Positions 1 to 7,817 are shown, numbered from the stretch's first letter. The stretch is DNA of 8,264 bases from JAGNNV01 sp031392925 (GCA_031392925.1 JANMVV010000122.1:1-8264); one strand, 5' to 3'. Program-made: numbers and translations. The notes: generated from the letters alone by a model not told the origin.

Positions 1-750
1 CGGATCGGTCTTGAGGACGGCCGCGAGGGTGTCGCTGACCGTCTCTCCCGCGAACAACCGCGTGCCGCTCAACATCTCGAAGAGCACGACGCCGAAGGCC
101 CAGATGTCCGCGCGCTTGTCGACGGTCTTTCCTCGCGCCTGCTCGGGCGACATGTACGCCGCGGCTCCGAGGATCATTCCCATCTCGGTCATGTGACGCG
201 AGATGGTGGGTGAGCGCGAGAGCTGAGAGTCGGCGGCCGATGAGGCGGAATCGCCTTCGAGCGCCTTGGCGAGGCCGAAGTCGAGGACCTTGACCTTGCC
301 GTCGGGCGTGACCTTGACGTTCGCGGGCTTGAGATCGCGATGAACGATGCCGTGCTCGTGCGCTTCTTCGAGGCCTTCGGTGATCTGCCTGGCGATGGCG
401 ATGGCTTCATCGATGGGAATGGAGCCGCGCCGCACCCGCTCCGCGAGATCCTGGCCTTCGACGAGTTCCATGGCGAGGAAGTGGGCCTTCGAGCCGTCGG
501 CTAAGGTCGCCTCTTCGAAACCGTACACGTGCGCGATATTCGGGTGATTGAGGGACGCCAGGACCTGAGCCTCGCGCCTGAATCGTCCGAGGCGCTCCGG
601 GTCGCTCGCCATCGCCGCGGGAAGCACCTTGATGGCCACCTCGCGTCCGAGCCTTGTGTCCTTCGCGCGGAAGACTTCGCCCATCCCGCCCGCGCCGATG
701 GCGGCGGTGATTTCGTATGGACCGAGTCGCGTGCCGGGGGAGAGGCTCAT
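1..750 (-). CDS. Ser/Thr protein kinase, N-terminal kinase domain (partial at window edge)
   Basis: This is the first 250 residues of a bacterial Hanks-type (PknB-like) Ser/Thr kinase; the rest lies beyond base 1. Visible motifs in order: Gly-rich loop IGAGGMGEVF (about 18-27), VAIK lysine K41, alpha-C glutamate E60, catalytic loop HRDLKPAN (H137-D139 onward), DFG at 157-159, activation segment ending SPEQ at 201-204, and the alpha-F motif DIWAFG. All core catalytic residues are present. One oddity is GAAAYMSPEQ where both paralogues have GTAAYMSPEQ: the conserved activation-segment Thr is Ala196. The ATG at 750 follows the TGA of the upstream gene by five bases and gives an N-terminus (MSLSPGTRLGPYEI) aligned with the paralogue's, which supports this start. 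By analogy with its two neighbours it probably continues into a membrane segment and a PD40 propeller, but that part is not visible. Confidence 0.95.
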   Translation of the reverse strand, partial: MSLSPGTRLGPYEITAAIGAGGMGEVFRAKDTRLGREVAIKVLPAAMASDPERLGRFRREAQVLASLNHPNIAHVYGFEEATLADGSKAHFLAMELVEGQDLAERVRRGSIPIDEAIAIARQITEGLEEAHEHGIVHRDLKPANVKVTPDGKVKVLDFGLAKALEGDSASSAADSQLSRSPTISRHMTEMGMILGAAAYMSPEQARGKTVDKRADIWAFGVVLFEMLSGTRLFAGETVSDTLAAVLKTDP

Positions 751-755
751 CGGCT

Positions 756-3137
756 TCAGCGTTTCTCGGCGAGACTCGCGCGCCAGTTGAGGATGATGGT
801 GGCCAGATGCGGCGTCGCATCGTCGACGGACACGATCGCGACGAAGCGTTGCCCGTCCGGCGTCGCCGCGTAGTTGCGTTTCAAACCTAAGGGGTCTCGG
901 CCCGCGCCCGCGATGGTAAAGAGCAGATGCGGCGCGCCGACGAGACGATCACTGGCTCCGTGGAAGTCCGCGGCCATGACCGCGCCCCGGTTCAGGAAGT
1001 AGAGCTCCGCGCCGTCTCGACGCCACTGCGGCCACTGGCCCCCGCCCTCCGACACACGGACGGGACCTCCCGTGAGCTTCATGTTCTCCACGCGCTGAAC
1101 GTAGATCTCCCGGTCGCCCGTCGCTTCTCCGCTGAAGGCAAGATACCGGCCATCCGGCGAAAACTGGCCTTCGGCCGCTCCGGATCCGGGCTGGGTCAGC
1201 CGCTCGGGCTCGGCGCTTCCTTCCGCCGGCACCAGCCACAGGTTCTGCCCGGCGGTGCCGTCGTCCGAGTGATACAAGACGAAGTGTCCATCGGGCGACC
1301 AGTCACTCGGACCACCGGCCTTGCCCCACAACCGGACGAGTCGAGCCGGCGACGACCCGTCCGCCGGCCGACGCATCAGATTCAGCGTGCCTTTCGCGTG
1401 CGCTTCCCAGGCCACGTGGCGCTCATCGTGAGAGATGGTGAAAAGGTGATCGACGTCGGGATCCGAGGTGAGGCGGCTCGGCGCGCCGCCCGAGAGGGCC
1501 TGCAGCCAGATGTCTGTGTTACCGTCCGCAGGATCCGTTCGCGAGAATCCCAGATAGCGGCCGGCGCGGGAGATGGTCACCTCCGTGTATTTGCCCTCGG
1601 GTCCGGCCGTGCCCGTGACCTTGCCGTCGCGGCTGAACCAGGTCAGTCGCGACATCTTCCCCGCACTCGCGATGTAGGTCACCGCACCGTTCGCGCTGCC
1701 CGCGAAGTCGTCCGGGCCGACGTTTGGAGCCACCGGGAATGATTCGCCTTGAACGCCCATCTCGGATGCGTTGAAGTGCTGCGCTACCAGAACATTCCCG
1801 TCGGGCCGCAGGATGAGGTCCGGTCCCGCGAACATCGCGTACGACTGCTCGCCCGGGTAGAGCAGACGTTTGCCCGGGCCGTCGAGACGGGCCGCGTAGA
1901 CGCCGGTCTCCCCGCCGAACTGAGTGAAGAGCAGGGTTCGCCCATCCGGCGACAGATCGAGGCCGTCGATCTGCAGATTGCGGAAGGCATCGGTGGTGAA
2001 GCCGCTGGCCGGACGAAGAGAGCCGCCGGTTGCGGGTACGCGCATGAGACCCTCGCCGGGTATCGCGAGGAGGAGGTCGCCATCCTTCAGCCACACGCCG
2101 CTGCGTGGAGAGGCGGTGGTGACGAGCGCTGCCGGGCCTCCGCCCGGGGCGGCGCGCCGGATCTGCCCTTGCGCCAGGAAAGCGATCTGTCGGCTGTCGG
2201 GCGACCAGAAGGGCCCCATGACACCGTAGGCCGTGTTGGCGCCCTCGCTCCCTTCGACGGCGTGCGGTGTCGCCTCTCCCAGATCCCGCGTCCACAGACG
2301 CGTCGTGCCGGCGGCGTCCACGGCGATCATCGCGAGTCGCCGCCCGTCGGGGGAGAGCAGCGGCGCACCGACGAACCGGGTTCCGGGAGGCGGTGGTTCG
2401 ACCAGGACCAGGGGCAGCGTCGCCGTCGCGCGTCCGGTGGAGCCGATCAGGGTCCAGGTGGCGGCCGAGCCAAGGATCAGGGCCCCGAGCGCCCACACCC
2501 ACGCCGGTCGGTAGGGCGCATTGGAGCCGGCGGTGACCGGGGCCTTTGACCCTTCGAGCAAGAGCCACAAGTCCCCGATATCCCGCAAGCGCTTGCGCGG
2601 GTCGCGGTCGAGGCACTTCCCGATCAATCCTCGCAACTGGGGGGGCACAAGCGACAGGTCGGGATCCTTCATCAGGACCGCGGCCAGAGTATCGCTCACC
2701 GTCTCGCCCTTGAAGAGACGCGTGCCGGTCAGCATTTCGTAGAGCACCACGCCGAAGGCCCAGGTGTCGGCGCGCTTGTCGACCGTCTTCCCGCGCGCCT
2801 GCTCCGGGCTCATGTACGCCGCCGTGCCCATGATCATTCCCGCGACCATCTCCATGGCGAGGAAGTGCGCGGTCGAGCCGTCGGGCAGGGTCGCGCTTTC
2901 GAAGCCATAGACGTGCGCGATGTTGGTGTGGTTAAGCGACGCGAGCACCCGGGCCTCGCGCTCGAATCGGGCCAGGCGCTCGGGATCCTGCGCGAACGCG
3001 ACGGGCAGCACCTTGATCGCGACGTCGCGCCCCAGCTTGCTGTCCTTGGCCCGATACACCTCTCCCATCCCTCCCGCGCCGATGGCGGTGGTGATTTCGT
3101 AAGGACCGAGGCGAGTGCCGGAGGAAAGCGCGCTCAT
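756..3137 (-). CDS. Kinase-propeller receptor protein with catalytic core deleted (probable pseudokinase)
   Basis: The product has 793 residues: an N-terminal Ser/Thr kinase-like domain (about 1-195), one membrane helix (about 212-232, AWVWALGALILGSAATWTLI) and a TolB/PD40 beta-propeller (about 250-780) with repeated SPDGR-type turns near 262, 312, 397, 615 and 660. It ends in the strand ILNW, shared with the upstream paralogue. The kinase N-lobe is present: Gly loop IGAGGMGEVY (19-28), VAIK lysine K42 and alpha-C Glu61. The sequence then jumps from FLAMEMVAG directly to MIMGTAAYMSPEQ. About 90 residues found in the upstream paralogue are missing, including HRDLKPAN and DFG, so the protein should be unable to phosphorylate. 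The frame stays open for almost 700 codons after the junction. The ATG at 3137 is preferred because it aligns with the third kinase's start; a TTG at 3146, overlapping the upstream stop (TTGA), would add three residues and has a G-rich stretch just before it. Confidence 0.9.
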   Translation of the reverse strand: MSALSSGTRLGPYEITTAIGAGGMGEVYRAKDSKLGRDVAIKVLPVAFAQDPERLARFEREARVLASLNHTNIAHVYGFESATLPDGSTAHFLAMEMVAGMIMGTAAYMSPEQARGKTVDKRADTWAFGVVLYEMLTGTRLFKGETVSDTLAAVLMKDPDLSLVPPQLRGLIGKCLDRDPRKRLRDIGDLWLLLEGSKAPVTAGSNAPYRPAWVWALGALILGSAATWTLIGSTGRATATLPLVLVEPPPPGTRFVGAPLLSPDGRRLAMIAVDAAGTTRLWTRDLGEATPHAVEGSEGANTAYGVMGPFWSPDSRQIAFLAQGQIRRAAPGGGPAALVTTASPRSGVWLKDGDLLLAIPGEGLMRVPATGGSLRPASGFTTDAFRNLQIDGLDLSPDGRTLLFTQFGGETGVYAARLDGPGKRLLYPGEQSYAMFAGPDLILRPDGNVLVAQHFNASEMGVQGESFPVAPNVGPDDFAGSANGAVTYIASAGKMSRLTWFSRDGKVTGTAGPEGKYTEVTISRAGRYLGFSRTDPADGNTDIWLQALSGGAPSRLTSDPDVDHLFTISHDERHVAWEAHAKGTLNLMRRPADGSSPARLVRLWGKAGGPSDWSPDGHFVLYHSDDGTAGQNLWLVPAEGSAEPERLTQPGSGAAEGQFSPDGRYLAFSGEATGDREIYVQRVENMKLTGGPVRVSEGGGQWPQWRRDGAELYFLNRGAVMAADFHGASDRLVGAPHLLFTIAGAGRDPLGLKRNYAATPDGQRFVAIVSVDDATPHLATIILNWRASLAEKR

Positions 3138-3142
3138 CCCCG

Positions 3143-5872
3143 TCAATTGACCCCGCCCCTGGCGATGATCTCCTTCAACTCCTCGGTCCAGTTGAGGATG
3201 AGGCTCAGTCCCGCGCCTTTCGCATCGCGTCGCAGCAGTATGAACCCGCCGTCGTTGGTGACGTCGTATCCGGCGTTGGTGACGCCCTGCCCGAGGTCGT
3301 ACTCGTCCTTGAACAGGACCACGGGTTTGCCGATGATGGGCACGTCCTTCGAACCGTCGAAGGAGGCCGCCATCATGTTCTCCCCGTCCCGGTAGTAGAT
3401 CTCACGACCGTCCGTCCGCCAGCGCGGCTGGACTCCGAAGCCCGATGAGACCGGCCACTTGCGATCGAGGGCAGGGTAGCGACGCACCGCGGTCTCGAGT
3501 CTTCCGGACTCGGAGGTGACGTAGACGAGCCAGCGGCCGTCCTTCGACACCTGCCCCCCGCCTTCATAGGCGGGCGTCGCGATCAGCGGCTTCGGCGCGA
3601 ACTTTCCCGAGATCGACAGCAAAAAGACATCGGCGGCGTTTTGCGCGGAAATTCGGGCCGATAGAAACGAGTCCGCGTCGGGGCCGGGACCGGAGAGGAA
3701 GTCGTTGGTCACGCCTCCTGGGACCGGCCCGCCTCGCCCGCTGCCATCGGTGGCGATCCAGTAGGGAGCGTTGAAGCGCTTGAAGACGATGGCGGTTCCG
3801 TCGCGGTTCCACAGACTGAAGACCGTTCCCGGAGCCTCCGGAGTCAGGCGGGAGATGGTCTGACGCTCGAAATCGAAAGCATCGAGTCGAAGCGACTGGA
3901 CTTCCACCATCACGCGCCGGCCATCCGGCGACACCCGCGGGTTCAGGTAACGAGCCAGGGGGAAGGGGAGAATGGTCACGCCACCCGCGCGGGTCACCGC
4001 GGCCACCCTCGCCGCGCGATAGCTGATGGGCAGAAGGAGAAGGTCGCCGCTCGGCGAGAGACGCACGGCGAGGCCTCCCAGCATCGTGGTCGCGACCGTT
4101 CCTTTCGCGATCACCCGCGTCGCGGCCCCGGTTGCCTTCAGGGAGACCGGATCGAACGTGGTCGCGAGCAGCGCGCCGTCGCGGGCGAACAGGAGGTGCC
4201 CGGTGGGCGACCAGAGGGGTGTGCCCGCGTGTTCCATCACCGCGGTACGGGTTCCATCGATGAGGGAAACGGCCTCGGCGCGCTCCTCCCCGGGCTGGGT
4301 GGTGAGGCTGGAGAACAGGAGTGTCCGCCCGTCCGGGAGGAAGTGGAGGTACGCGTGGAGCACCTCGTGCCGCGCCTCGTCGAGTTTCGTGACCTGTCTC
4401 TCGGGCCCCCCGCCTTCCGGCTTCAGCCAGATGACGCTGTTCCTGACGTAGGCGATGCCGCTGTTCCCCCAGGCCAGGCCCCCGGTCAGATCCACTCCGT
4501 CGGCCAGACGCTCGCGCTGCTGGTCGGCCAGAGAGGCCTTCGACAGCACGCCGCTGTTGGTCACGAACGCCACGCTGTCGCCTTGTGGGGAGAAGGTGGC
4601 CAGATTCACACCATCCGAGTCTCCGACTTCGAACGTCTCGTCGCTCGCGAGCCGGCGGATGTGGAGGCGACGCGATCCGCCGCGGAAGGCGGTGATCGCG
4701 ACCATGCGGCCGTCCGGCGATAGGGCGAAGCTCGCTTCCAGGGATGGCACGGGCTCGATGTCGGGCGGGAGCGAGACATCGACGTGGATTGGCGAGTTGG
4801 CTTTCGAGGTCACGCCGCCGCGACCGGGCCAGAGGCCGAAGAGGACCGCGCCTGCGGCGATCGACCACGGAACGAGCCGAGTGAGCTTCCTTGACGCGCC
4901 TTCGCGCGGCGGTGAGCCCGTAGACGCCTTCGTCGTGTCCGCAATCATCGGCGCCTCGAGCGCGATCCGCGCCTCCGCGATCGACTGGAGCCGATGCCTC
5001 ACGTCGCGATCCAGGCAGCGGCGCAGGAGGCGGTCGATCGAGGGTGGCGTGGCCGGGGGCAGAGCGGTCCAGTCGATCTCACGCATCAGGACCGCGGCGA
5101 GGGTGTCGCTCACGGTTTCCCCCCCGAAGGCGCGCGCGCCGGTGAGCATTTCGAACAGCACCACTCCGAACGACCAGATGTCGGCGCGCTTGTCGACGGC
5201 CTTCCCGCGGGCTTGCTCCGGCGACATATAGGCCGCGGTGCCCATGATCATCCCCGCTTCGGTCATGTGGCGGGACATCGTGGGGGAGTGCGAGACGTCG
5301 GGGGCGCTGCCCGTTCCCGAGCTCTCGTAGGCCTTGGCCAGGCCGAAGTCGAGGACCTTTGCCTTTCCGTCCGGTGTGAGCTTGATGTTCGCGGGCTTCA
5401 AGTCGCGGTGGACGATGCCTTTCTCGTGGGCCTCCTCGAGGCCTTCCGCGATCTGCCTCGCGATCGCGAGCGCCTCGTCAACCGGAACCGCGCCGCGTCT
5501 CAAGCGCGCCGCGAGGTCCTCGCCCGCGACCAGTTCCATGGCGAGGAAGTGCGCGGTCGATCCATCGGGGAGCGTCGAGGCTTCGAAACCGTAGACGTGA
5601 GCGATGTTGGGATGATTGAGCGAAGCGAGCAGCTTCGCTTCGCGCTCGAAGCGAGCGAGGCGGTCGGGTTCCTGCGCGAGCGCTGAAGGCAGCACTTTGA
5701 TCGCGACCTCGCGATCGAGCTTCGCGTCCTTCGCGCGGAACACTTCGCCCATGCCTCCCGCACCGATGGCGGTGATGATTTCATAGGGTCCGAGGTGGGC
5801 GCCGGGCTGGAGGGTCAAGGCAGCCGGCAGTCTAGTTGGCTTCGCTACCCGCGAGCGTGCCGCCACAGCCAT
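3143..5872 (-). CDS. Receptor-like Ser/Thr protein kinase with C-terminal TolB/PD40 beta-propeller
   Basis: This is a complete Hanks-type kinase receptor of 909 residues. The kinase domain covers about 28-305: Gly loop IGAGGMGEVF (36-45), VAIK lysine K59, alpha-C Glu78, HRD 155-157 with KPAN after it, DFG 175-177, GTAAYMSPEQ 211-220, and alpha-F DIWSFG. The activation loop carries several Ser/Thr (SPTMSRHMTE, 196-205), plausible autophosphorylation sites. A short hydrophobic segment at about 333-348 is the likely membrane span. The rest (about 360-900) is a WD40-like/TolB propeller with repeated turns such as SPDGRMVAI, SPQGDSVAF, LPDGRTLLF, SPDGRRVMV and SKDGRWLVY, ending in LILNWTEELKE. Predicted topology is a cytoplasmic kinase and an exported propeller that senses a ligand or partner; this is inferred from the architecture. 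The ATG at 5872 lacks a clear ribosome binding site. A TTG at 5818 would give MTLQPGAHLGPYEI, closely matching the paralogues' N-termini, and is a real alternative. Confidence 0.95.
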   Translation of the reverse strand: MAVAARSRVAKPTRLPAALTLQPGAHLGPYEIITAIGAGGMGEVFRAKDAKLDREVAIKVLPSALAQEPDRLARFEREAKLLASLNHPNIAHVYGFEASTLPDGSTAHFLAMELVAGEDLAARLRRGAVPVDEALAIARQIAEGLEEAHEKGIVHRDLKPANIKLTPDGKAKVLDFGLAKAYESSGTGSAPDVSHSPTMSRHMTEAGMIMGTAAYMSPEQARGKAVDKRADIWSFGVVLFEMLTGARAFGGETVSDTLAAVLMREIDWTALPPATPPSIDRLLRRCLDRDVRHRLQSIAEARIALEAPMIADTTKASTGSPPREGASRKLTRLVPWSIAAGAVLFGLWPGRGGVTSKANSPIHVDVSLPPDIEPVPSLEASFALSPDGRMVAITAFRGGSRRLHIRRLASDETFEVGDSDGVNLATFSPQGDSVAFVTNSGVLSKASLADQQRERLADGVDLTGGLAWGNSGIAYVRNSVIWLKPEGGGPERQVTKLDEARHEVLHAYLHFLPDGRTLLFSSLTTQPGEERAEAVSLIDGTRTAVMEHAGTPLWSPTGHLLFARDGALLATTFDPVSLKATGAATRVIAKGTVATTMLGGLAVRLSPSGDLLLLPISYRAARVAAVTRAGGVTILPFPLARYLNPRVSPDGRRVMVEVQSLRLDAFDFERQTISRLTPEAPGTVFSLWNRDGTAIVFKRFNAPYWIATDGSGRGGPVPGGVTNDFLSGPGPDADSFLSARISAQNAADVFLLSISGKFAPKPLIATPAYEGGGQVSKDGRWLVYVTSESGRLETAVRRYPALDRKWPVSSGFGVQPRWRTDGREIYYRDGENMMAASFDGSKDVPIIGKPVVLFKDEYDLGQGVTNAGYDVTNDGGFILLRRDAKGAGLSLILNWTEELKEIIARGGVN

Positions 5873-5949
5873 GGGAACAGGTAGCGGCCGCCCCAGCGAA
5901 GGTCGTCAGCCAGAACTCGACTCACCCCGCGCGTGCTGGAGCGCGATCG

Positions 5950-5975
5950 CAAACAGTATTTGTATGAATACGGCT
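5950..5975 (-). promoter_or_regulatory. AT-rich patch with short inverted repeat upstream of the kinase operon (candidate control region)
   Basis: This is the only AT-rich stretch in the 163-base gap between the hydrolase stop and the first kinase start. It contains the inverted repeat GTATT-TGTATG-AATAC (5956-5960 and 5967-5971, six-base spacer). TATTCA and TACTGT on the minus strand resemble -10 hexamers, but neither has a good -35 at 16-18 bases. Its position fits a promoter or operator for the kinase operon. The evidence is compositional and positional only. No convincing terminator hairpin follows the hydrolase gene, so read-through into the kinases is also possible. Confidence 0.2.
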
Positions 5976-6035
5976 GATCCTTGGAGAGTCCTTCCGTGCC
6001 TAGGTCAAGACGTTAATTCACGAGTGCCGCCAGCC

Positions 6036-7817
6036 CTACGGCCGTCCGGCCCCGGATCCGTTTGCGATCGGGAGCGGCTGCACCGTGAGCCGAACGGGCC
6101 GGCCTGCCTCCAGTTGCACGGGCAGGCCCCGGCGCAACTCTTCGCCGGAAACCTCGCGAGCGGGCACGCCGGAGCCGTCCCTGGACTGGGGCTGCACTCG
6201 GTAGCGCATATCTGTCGCCACCGCAAACCACTCTGGAAACTGGTTGATGCGCGGCCAGTCGATGGGCAGACGAAGATTCTCCGCGTGGCGCGCCCGGTCG
6301 AACACGAGGGCGCCGCTCCAGGGCTTGTCGGCGGTCACCGATAACGCCACGCCGTCGCCGGCGCGCACCGCCCCGAGCCGCAGGTCTTCGCGCCAGGGAT
6401 GCGCAGAGACTCCCTGTGTCTTCCACAGCGAGTACATGATCGTGGTCCGCGCGAAATTGCCGTCGCCGTGCCAGGCCTCGATGACGCCGTCGGGGCGCTG
6501 GCGCGACCACAGTTCGCGAGTCTCGCTGTCGAGCCAGGCGGCGACTGACTCCGCACGCGGATCGCCCTTCGGCAGGCGATTGAACAGGTTGAGCGCGCTC
6601 TCGATTGAATCGGCATACCCGTCCTGGCTGCCCTTGGGATTTCCGGGGGCGTTGCCGCTCGGCTCCCAGTCGTAGCCGCGGTACTTGTCCCACAGCGCGC
6701 CGAGCGGCCGGAAGGCCGCCTCCCGGTAGGCGTCCGTGCCGTCCACCATCCATACCGCGTAGTAGGCGTCGAAGACGTAACCCCACGAATCCGACAAGGC
6801 CGCATCCACGATCTTGCCTGTCTGCGGATCGACCGAGTTGTACAGGAGCCCATCGGCGTTTCGGCCGACCGCGAGGATGCGATCGAGCATCTCGTGGATG
6901 TGCGGAGCGTACGCGGCCCTTCTTGCCGCCCACTTCTCGCCGCCCGGCTTCTTGCCGGCGTAGTTGAGCGTGACGTAGAACTCGCACAGCCCGCTGACAA
7001 TCTCGCAGCCGTGGTCGCGCAGGCGAAGCTCCGAAAAATCACGCGTCGGGTGAGACCGGTTCTCGGGCAGGAGATAGATGTCGGCCAGCCGTTGGCCCCA
7101 CTCGAGGTACTTCTCCTTTTCGCCGCTCAGCCAGTAGAGCCGCGCGAGCGCCTGGAGGTAATCGCCGCTCACCTCGACGCCCGTTTCCTTGTTGCGTCCC
7201 GCCATCGGCACCCTGCCTGTCCGCTTGGAGACCACCGCGGGCGCGAACGAGTCGTCCACCAACTCGAACATGCGTTTGCTCCAGGGGCTCGGGCCGAGCC
7301 ACTCGGTGAGCGCGAGCAGGCCGTCCTTCACGTATTCGGCGGAGTTGAAGATGATCCGCTCGGCGTTGGGTTGGGCGTCGCGCAGCCCAATCGGCGCCTT
7401 GAGGCTGTAGTCGTCGGTGAGCCGGAGCCAACCAGGGCGCGTGGTCAGCCGTCGCTCGGCGTCGAGCATGCGGCGCAGGGGACCGTCGTAGGCCGCGCGG
7501 TCGGTGAACCACGCACTCAGCACCATGAACGGGTAGTTGTCGGCGGCGCTGTCCTTGCCATTCCAATACGGGCTGTCGGTCAGGTTGCGTGGGATCAGGC
7601 CGGTGGTCGGCTCGGCGCGCGCCAGCCAGGCGTGGAGGTAGCGATAGCAGCGGGAGAAGCCTTCTTGCGCCAGTTGGCCATTGGCCCCTGCCTGCTCGAA
7701 CGGATCCGACGCCGGCGCGGCGGCCGCGCTTACGGACCCCATGGCGAGGAGCAGCGACGCGGCCAGCAGTGCGCTTTCCCCCGCGAGCGCCCCGATCCAC
7801 TTTGGAACACATTTCAT
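6036..7817 (-). CDS. Exported (alpha/alpha)-barrel glycoside hydrolase-like protein
   Basis: The product has 593 residues. A Sec signal peptide is visible: Lys2 and Lys6, a hydrophobic stretch at about 15-27, and an Ala-rich cleavage region near 31-35 (SAAAAPAS). The mature part, about 40-470, is mostly helical with recurring aromatic-rich helices and Gly/Asp turns (NYPFMVLSAWFTD 94-106, SGDYLQALARLYWLSG 217-232, SDSWGYVFDAYYAVW 342-356, YADSIESALNLFNRLP 401-416). This is the look of a six-hairpin glycosidase-like toroid. A beta-rich C-terminal domain (about 475-593) follows, as in several such enzymes. I cannot assign a GH or polysaccharide lyase family, a substrate or catalytic acids from sequence alone. 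The ATG at 7817 is well supported by the signal peptide and a strong ribosome binding site. It lies 16 bases after the lactonase gene, so the two are probably cotranscribed and may both act on carbohydrates. Confidence 0.8.
   Translation of the reverse strand: MKCVPKWIGALAGESALLAASLLLAMGSVSAAAAPASDPFEQAGANGQLAQEGFSRCYRYLHAWLARAEPTTGLIPRNLTDSPYWNGKDSAADNYPFMVLSAWFTDRAAYDGPLRRMLDAERRLTTRPGWLRLTDDYSLKAPIGLRDAQPNAERIIFNSAEYVKDGLLALTEWLGPSPWSKRMFELVDDSFAPAVVSKRTGRVPMAGRNKETGVEVSGDYLQALARLYWLSGEKEKYLEWGQRLADIYLLPENRSHPTRDFSELRLRDHGCEIVSGLCEFYVTLNYAGKKPGGEKWAARRAAYAPHIHEMLDRILAVGRNADGLLYNSVDPQTGKIVDAALSDSWGYVFDAYYAVWMVDGTDAYREAAFRPLGALWDKYRGYDWEPSGNAPGNPKGSQDGYADSIESALNLFNRLPKGDPRAESVAAWLDSETRELWSRQRPDGVIEAWHGDGNFARTTIMYSLWKTQGVSAHPWREDLRLGAVRAGDGVALSVTADKPWSGALVFDRARHAENLRLPIDWPRINQFPEWFAVATDMRYRVQPQSRDGSGVPAREVSGEELRRGLPVQLEAGRPVRLTVQPLPIANGSGAGRP

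Noticed and set aside
927..1742. Plus-strand open frame of 271 codons, and similar plus-strand frames over the kinases
   Set aside because: They lie antisense to PD40 repeats and encode no recognisable domain; long antisense frames are expected at this GC content.
1519..2616. Minus-strand open frame of 365 codons in another frame inside the second kinase gene
   Set aside because: It overlaps the propeller-coding frame entirely and is an Arg/Pro/Gly-rich translation without motifs, typical of an off-frame read in high-GC DNA.
3564..4868. Minus-strand open frame of 434 codons in another frame inside the first kinase gene
   Set aside because: Very Arg-rich composition without domains; it is fully covered by the propeller part of the receptor kinase, whose PD40 repeats are clear.
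5980..6008. TTGACC on the minus strand (6008-6003), and GGCACG nearby resembling a sigma-54 -24 element, as promoters for the kinase operon
   Set aside because: TTGACC has no -10-like hexamer at 16-18 bases (TCCAAG and neighbours), and the GGCACG lacks a TTGC-like -12 element at the right distance.
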